NCBI RefSeq assembly: GCF_000621445.1
Contig: NZ_JHYI01000015.1
Location: 62,001 to 126,000 of the forward strand
Source of the DNA: Alkalihalobacillus bogoriensis ATCC BAA-922
GTDB lineage: Bacteria; Bacillota; Bacilli; Bacillales; Bacillaceae_F
Direction of reading: 5' to 3'
DNA: 64,000 bases
The notes beneath the pieces were generated by a model. That model was not told where the DNA came from. It was given only the letters and a program-made list of their open reading frames with translations, and searched no databases. Of the stretch, positions 59,877 to 64,000 are shown one piece after another. The position numbers were made by a program, and so were the translations under genes. Numbering within the stretch: the stretch's first letter is position 1; every line of letters begins with the position of its first letter.

Positions 59877-62378
59877 ATGAAACAATTAAAAATCATATTT
59901 GTTATTGCTATATTACTACAAGGATTAGTACTCCCTTCTGTAACCGCTCAAACGGTATCAGATGAAGTGTATTTTGCTGATGCTAATTTAGAGAGAGTGA
60001 TAAAGGAAAATCTAAATATTGAAGTGATAACGGAAGAGGCATTATTAGAATTAACTTATCTAGATATATATGAAGACCATATTAGTGATGTAACAGGTTT
60101 AGAATATGCGCATAATTTAGAACATTTTGCAATCTATGAAAGGCATTCAGTTTCTGATTTAACACCACTTACTGGATTAACAAACTTAGTGGCGTTAACG
60201 ATACAAGGCGGACACCTGGAAAACCTTGAACTACTTGCGGAGCTAGAACAATTAGAACGTTTACACTTATTTGACAATGCGATTCGTGATATAAGTGTTC
60301 TTGCAAGCTTACCGAATCTATGGGAAGTAGGTTTAGCTAATAATGATATTAATAATATTAGTGCTTTGAAAGATTTATCAAATTTACGTTATGTAAATTT
60401 TAATAGTAATAATATTAGTGATATTAGTATGTTAAAGGAGTTTGAAGCGTTAGAATTCGTCGAATTATTTAATAATAATCTTGATATGACCCCTCAATCT
60501 CCATCCTATCAAGTTGTTCATCAGTTGCTAGATAGAGAAATAACGGTGTTTTATGATGAAATGATTACTTTGGATATCACTGAGGAAACAGAAAACTCGG
60601 TCTCAATTGAATGGAGTTATGATATCCCAAACCGTTTTGTATCTGATAGTAGTTGGCTAATGATTAATGAGAGTTTTGTTCCTGACGTGAATGTTAAAGA
60701 GCAAAATGCATATACGTTTACAAACTTAGACCCTGACGATCAATATCGAATTATTATCCAATTTAATATTTATGCTTTAGGCAATTCGTATCCTCTTGAT
60801 ACTGGATTTATTTATCGACCAGGCGATTTTGTTTTGGATAATCCAATTAACAACGAAGTCATTTCGGTATCGCCTGACCAAACAACAGGCATCGCAACGG
60901 TAGGGAACGAGGAATTAGAACAGTTACTAGATAATGGTGAAGTTAGTGTTTCAGCCAATCACCTTCAAGAGTTTATGTTGGAACTGACAAGTGAACAGGT
61001 AAATCTATTGAAGGAAAAAAATGCTACGCTATTTTTATCCTCAGAACTCGGTGGCTTTGGAATTAATGCAAATAACTTAGCCAATGACAAACAAGCGACG
61101 CTTATTTTGTCAACTGTTAACAGAGCACCTCAGGGGAGCCAAGCTGTTAGTAAAATCTTAAAGTATGAGATTACACAAGATAGTGTTGAGCTTACAGAGC
61201 TGTCCATACCTGGAAAAGCAATCTTTTTGTTCTTTGACTTCCAAAACCGAGATGAAAGTAGAGTTAATTTATATAAGTTAAACAATAACGGGTGGGAGCA
61301 ACGGCAAATGTCAAATGTCGACTTTCTAGGATTCGGTCTATTTACCGATATTAATGAGACCGGAACTTACGGTATTTTTGAAAGAGCCCCTGTTAACCGT
61401 ACTGTCACTCAACCTGTACAAACAGAAGATAATAATTGGGTTGTAAATGAGGAATTAGTTAATGAGGTGGAAGAAAATGCTGTCCTATCGGTTGATTTAG
61501 AATTGGCTCAAGGGGATGCTTTAGCTAAAGTTCCATTTACTTCTGCCCAAATTCAATCATTAAAAGCGAAGAATGCAGAAGTTGAACTTGACCGTAGAAA
61601 TGCGTCAATGCGAATTCCATTATCAAATTTAACCGATGCAGATGTAGAAACAACATTTAGCATGGAAAAACTAGAAGATGTACCACAACAAGCCGATGCG
61701 TTAAGCGAAGTGTATTCGTTTAAAATTTTCCAAGGGGAACAAGCTGTAACAAGTTTTGAAGCACCTGTTACATTAACGTTCACCTATGATGAGTCTAGAT
61801 TAGCTGAAAATGAAGAAGCTGTCGTCGGATATTTAAATGAACAAAATGAATGGACATTTACGAATAATGGTGTCGAATTTGTAAATGACACAGATGGAAC
61901 AATTACAGTTACAACAAATCACTTTAGTACATTCGGTGTGTTTGCAGTTGAAGTGAATTCAACTGAACCACCGGAAGAAGAAGTAAATCAAGAAGGACCT
62001 GATTTACCAGAAAGTGAAGTAGACCCAGTTACAGACTCAGATGATGAAGAACGGAATAATCAACCGGGTCCAGGTAATACAAATCAACCAGAAGGATCTA
62101 ATCCGATAGATACAGAAAATGAAAACACTGAATCAGGAATTACAGAAGAGCGAACTAGTGAAAATGAAACAGTAATTACTGACAACGAGAATATAGAGTC
62201 AGAAAAAGAAGAACAAGAAATTAGCACAGAAGAAGAAACTACGGAAAGTGTGGAAGAAGGCAAAAAACTACCGAAAACAGCAACGGATAGTTATAATTTA
62301 TTCGTAATTGGTAGCTTGCTTGCTATAGCTGGAGCATTCTTTTATGTCATCCAAAGAAGACGTGTTATAACAAAGTAA
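59877..62378 (+). CDS. Leucine-rich-repeat surface protein with LPKTA anchor
   Basis: 833 residues: signal peptide (about 1-24), internalin-like leucine-rich repeats (about 30-200; units such as LANNDINNISALKDLSNLRYV), a fibronectin-like region (about 225-320), two related beta-rich domains (about 330-505 and 515-700) each ending in a TGTYGIFE or STFGVFAVE element, a Glu/Asn-rich stalk (about 705-795) and an LPKTA sorting signal with membrane helix and RRR tail. Probably a wall-anchored adhesin or binding protein; the ligand is unknown. Good ribosome site (AAGGAGAG). Its C-terminal signal closely resembles that of the chitinase. Confidence 0.88.
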   Translation: MKQLKIIFVIAILLQGLVLPSVTAQTVSDEVYFADANLERVIKENLNIEVITEEALLELTYLDIYEDHISDVTGLEYAHNLEHFAIYERHSVSDLTPLTGLTNLVALTIQGGHLENLELLAELEQLERLHLFDNAIRDISVLASLPNLWEVGLANNDINNISALKDLSNLRYVNFNSNNISDISMLKEFEALEFVELFNNNLDMTPQSPSYQVVHQLLDREITVFYDEMITLDITEETENSVSIEWSYDIPNRFVSDSSWLMINESFVPDVNVKEQNAYTFTNLDPDDQYRIIIQFNIYALGNSYPLDTGFIYRPGDFVLDNPINNEVISVSPDQTTGIATVGNEELEQLLDNGEVSVSANHLQEFMLELTSEQVNLLKEKNATLFLSSELGGFGINANNLANDKQATLILSTVNRAPQGSQAVSKILKYEITQDSVELTELSIPGKAIFLFFDFQNRDESRVNLYKLNNNGWEQRQMSNVDFLGFGLFTDINETGTYGIFERAPVNRTVTQPVQTEDNNWVVNEELVNEVEENAVLSVDLELAQGDALAKVPFTSAQIQSLKAKNAEVELDRRNASMRIPLSNLTDADVETTFSMEKLEDVPQQADALSEVYSFKIFQGEQAVTSFEAPVTLTFTYDESRLAENEEAVVGYLNEQNEWTFTNNGVEFVNDTDGTITVTTNHFSTFGVFAVEVNSTEPPEEEVNQEGPDLPESEVDPVTDSDDEERNNQPGPGNTNQPEGSNPIDTENENTESGITEERTSENETVITDNENIESEKEEQEISTEEETTESVEEGKKLPKTATDSYNLFVIGSLLAIAGAFFYVIQRRRVITK

Positions 62379-62390
62379 ACACTATTATTC

Positions 62391-62420
62391 CCCTCTTATT
62401 TAAAAGGTAAGAGGGTTTTT
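62391..62420 (+). terminator. Intrinsic terminator of the LRR gene
   Basis: CCCTCTTA pairs with TAAGAGGG, followed by T5. Confidence 0.85.
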
Positions 62421-62453
62421 CCATAATGTGACAATAGATTTGCTTTAAACCGC

Positions 62454-62482
62454 TTCCAATCATAATGGTAAGCATGTATAAT
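62454..62482 (+). promoter_or_regulatory. SigA-type promoter for the sortase gene
   Basis: TTCCAA, 17 bp, TATAAT; 44 bp before the start codon. Confidence 0.5.
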
Positions 62483-62526
62483 TTACATAATAGTATCGTA
62501 AAGAAAAAAGTGAAAGAAGTGATCGA

Positions 62527-63093
62527 ATGGGTAAGTTCTTTTCTTTCTTATTAATGGGTGGGGGAGTTATTCTAATTGGATTTAGTGCTTGGCAAATTTG
62601 GCAATCGAATATGTTGCAAGAACAAGCATTAGTAGAAGCACGTGTCGGGCTAGAAACTGTCGAAGAAGAATTTGATCCAAAGGACTTTACAGCAGAAGTC
62701 GGCGACACGATTGGAATCTTGCAAATTCCAGCTCTTGATCGTGAATTACCAATTGTTTATGGTGTAGATGAGGATGAATTAAAACGTGGTGTTGGCCACT
62801 ATCCAGGCACTGCCTTTCCAGGTCAGCTTGATCAAGTTGTCCTATCTGGTCATCGTGATACCGTGTTTACAAAATTAGGTGAGCTTGAAATTGGCGATTC
62901 TTTTATTGTAGAAATGCCATACGGCGACTATGAATACATTATTCAAGATACGGAAATCGTCGATGCAGACGACCGGACGGTTATTCGTTCAACAAGTCCG
63001 GATGAAGTTCTGACTGTTATTACATGTTATCCGTTTAATTTTGTTGGGAATGCACCAGAACGGTATATCATTTATGCAACGCCAAAAGAATAG
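62527..63093 (+). CDS. srtD: Class D sortase
   Basis: A 188-residue membrane-anchored transpeptidase with one N-terminal helix (about 4-26). The catalytic triad is His109 (LSGHRDTVF), Cys167 (TVITCYPF) and Arg179 (APERYIIYA), the class D layout. Class D/Bacillus sortases favour LPxTA signals, which is exactly the motif (LPKTA) in the two upstream proteins. So this enzyme probably attaches them to peptidoglycan. Its own promoter and terminator suggest separate transcription. Confidence 0.93.
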   Translation: MGKFFSFLLMGGGVILIGFSAWQIWQSNMLQEQALVEARVGLETVEEEFDPKDFTAEVGDTIGILQIPALDRELPIVYGVDEDELKRGVGHYPGTAFPGQLDQVVLSGHRDTVFTKLGELEIGDSFIVEMPYGDYEYIIQDTEIVDADDRTVIRSTSPDEVLTVITCYPFNFVGNAPERYIIYATPKE

Positions 63094-63099
63094 ACATAT

Positions 63100-63142
63100 A
63101 ACTACCGCCACAATGTGAACAGGGAGCGGTAGTTTTCTTTTT
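63100..63142 (+). terminator. Intrinsic terminator of the sortase gene
   Basis: AACTACCGC pairs with GCGGTAGTT (9 bp) across a 17-nt loop, then TTCTTTTTT. Confidence 0.8.
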
Positions 63143-63187
63143 TGCGTGGGACACAGATTTTTAAGCAGTACGAGGAAGGGGTTTCTT

Positions 63188-63577
63188 ATGAAAAAATGGC
63201 TAATGCTTGCCGTAATGGTGTTTGTATTATCAGCATGTGGAAATACCACATGGGTGCTAGAGAAAGAAAGGGTAGGAGAAGTAGGAGAAGTGGCGTCCTA
63301 TGTCAATCATCTCCAACTCTCTCTTCCAGATTTCCGTGGGTACTCTGTTTTTACCATTTCTGAAGGAAAAAAGATGGTAGTCGTTTCCACCGGAACATCA
63401 AATCAAACATTAGAGTTCGTTGAATTAGAAACAACGAAAGAAAGAACGACAATAACCGTTACTGAGAAACAAGAAGAAACCGATGAAACTAACCCTTACA
63501 TCTTAATTGGAGTCAGTAAAATTAAAGGGGAACTCGTCGTTGTGAATGAAGATGGCGAAGAATTCGCAGAAAAGTAG
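63188..63577 (+). CDS. Putative small lipoprotein
   Basis: 129 residues with a lipoprotein signal (MKKWLMLAVMVFVLSAC, lipobox LSA/C, lipidated Cys17). The mature domain is beta-rich (VVVSTGTSNQTLEFVELETTKERTTITVTEKQEE). I do not recognise a family. ATG at 63188 with GAGGAAGGGG upstream; 14 in-frame codons further upstream do not improve the signal peptide. It lies just after the sortase gene and may belong to the same surface module, though a terminator separates them. Confidence 0.75.
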   Translation: MKKWLMLAVMVFVLSACGNTTWVLEKERVGEVGEVASYVNHLQLSLPDFRGYSVFTISEGKKMVVVSTGTSNQTLEFVELETTKERTTITVTEKQEETDETNPYILIGVSKIKGELVVVNEDGEEFAEK

Positions 63578-63590
63578 AGTGGGCGAATTC

Positions 63591-63778
63591 TTAGCGGACA
63601 TCTGTTTCGTTATTTAAGCGGAATATAGCTGTTTCTCATTTTTAGGGACATGTGTTCCGCTATTCGCCTCATTCATAGCGTAGCAGGGGGCGAAATTGCT
63701 AGATTAACGGAACAGATGTCCGATAGAAATTGTGAAAACGTTATTTTAGTTGAAATAGCGGAACATGTGTCCGTTAAC
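63591..63778. repeat. Four-core palindromic repeat element, copy G
   Basis: Cores at 63591-63615 and 63641-63665 (direct), 63703-63726 and 63752-63778 (inverted). Spacing 50, 62, 49 bp. Begins 13 bp after the lipoprotein stop. The rest of the gap to 63973 is the promoter and leader of the next gene. Confidence 0.9.
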
Positions 63779-63830
63779 AACTCGCACTCCTCCATCCATT
63801 AATTGGACAAAAATTTTAAACCTAAAACGG

Positions 63831-63859
63831 TTGCAAATTAAAAAAACGTGTTGTATGAT
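63831..63859 (+). promoter_or_regulatory. SigA promoter of the antiterminator gene
   Basis: TTGCAA, 17 bp, TATGAT; about 20 bp before the RNA antiterminator element. Confidence 0.65.
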
Positions 63860-63881
63860 GAAAAAAAGCGCATACATGAAC

Positions 63882-63910
63882 GGATTGTAACTGTTAAATC
63901 AGGCAAAACC
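63882..63910 (+). promoter_or_regulatory. Ribonucleic antiterminator (RAT)
   Basis: GGATTGTAACTG followed by TCAGGCAAAACC reproduces the RAT hairpin recognised by LicT/SacT/SacY proteins. Its 3' half overlaps the 5' arm of the terminator, so the two structures exclude each other. Confidence 0.88.
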
Positions 63911-63947
63911 GATTACTTGATACACAAGTATATGGTTTTGCCTTTTT
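63902..63947 (+). terminator. RAT-controlled terminator in the leader
   Basis: GGCAAAACC (63902-63910) pairs with GGTTTTGCC (63934-63942), with an inner TACTTG/CAAGTA stem, then T5. Bound antiterminator protein would prevent its formation. Confidence 0.9.
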
Positions 63948-63973
63948 CTATGATTGTGGTGGAGGTGTTTCAA

Positions 63974-64000
63974 GTGAAGATTGTCAAAATTTTAAATAAT
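63974..64000 (+). CDS. BglG/LicT-family transcription antiterminator (3' end outside window)
   Basis: Only nine codons are visible (MKIVKILNN), with GTG start and GGTGGAGGTG 7 bp upstream. MKIxKxLNN is the beginning of the CAT RNA-binding domain of LicT/SacT/GlcT-type antiterminators. The RAT and terminator in its own leader indicate autoregulation, and a PTS sugar-uptake gene probably follows. Which sugar cannot be told from this window. Confidence 0.8.

Noticed and set aside
63831-63845. Possible cre overlapping the antiterminator promoter
   Set aside because: At least two mismatches in defined positions of the consensus; too weak beside the good site at 52460.

Overview
The window is a 64-kb chromosomal segment of an endospore-forming, low-GC Gram-positive bacterium of the Bacillaceae, most likely an alkaliphile. 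The gene order prfA-prmC-spoIIR-ywlB-ywlC-mntP-ywlE-rpiB-ywlG-glyA-upp-atp, later continued by ywzB-ywmB-murA-spoIID-spoIIQ, is the Bacillus backbone order. Sporulation genes are present (spoIIR, spoIID, spoIIQ, a YhcN/YlaJ lipoprotein). The ATP synthase has residues typical of alkaliphilic Bacillus: Pro51 in a P-x-x-E-x-x-P motif of subunit c and Lys179 in subunit a. The species cannot be fixed from the sequence alone.

Layout. 1-4907: end of a histidine-utilisation operon (hutH partial, hutU, hutI, hutG). 5310-7897: thymidine kinase, a forespore-type lipoprotein gene and a convergent CoA-disulfide-reductase-like flavoprotein. 8106-18992: the prfA to upp cluster, with a chemoreceptor inserted between ywlE and rpiB and two consensus DnaA boxes upstream of ywlC. 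19366-21600: secreted subtilisin-like protease. 21858-29014: ATP synthase operon atpZIBEFHAGDC. 29279-29773: a small YbgA-like gene on the minus strand. 29995-40135: an 11-gene complex I operon (nuoABCDHIJKLMN, no nuoEFG) whose NuoC has a long Ala/Lys-rich N-terminal extension. 40476-46388: ywzB, ywmB, murA, spoIID, a repeat-rich 1.4-kb gap and spoIIQ. 46539-51586: sensor kinase, response regulator and ABC exporter in the order of the linearmycin-resistance (Lnr) system. 52030-57155: two small membrane-protein genes (one frameshifted), then a DUF4212/sodium-solute symporter pair with a CBS/DUF294 protein and a DnaQ-like exonuclease, preceded by a near-perfect CcpA (cre) site. 57672-63577: a cell-surface module made of a GH18 chitinase-like protein and a leucine-rich-repeat protein, both ending in LPKTA sorting signals, a class D sortase and a lipoprotein. 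63831-64000: promoter, ribonucleic antiterminator/terminator and the first codons of a BglG/LicT-type antiterminator gene.

The most unusual signal is in the non-coding DNA. Seven intergenic regions carry a 186-189 bp element made of four copies of a ~20-bp core (consensus CGGACATCTGTTCCGTTATT), two direct then two inverted. The cores are spaced almost invariantly (about 51, 61 and 49 bp start to start) although the spacers differ. All seven lie just downstream of a gene. A second, unrelated ~300-bp structured repeat occurs at 17.8 and 45.0 kb, with one compensatory base-pair change in a 10-bp stem and an embedded 32-codon reading frame in one copy. It is flanked by fragments of a third repeat family. 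No tRNA, rRNA, CRISPR array or transposase gene was seen.
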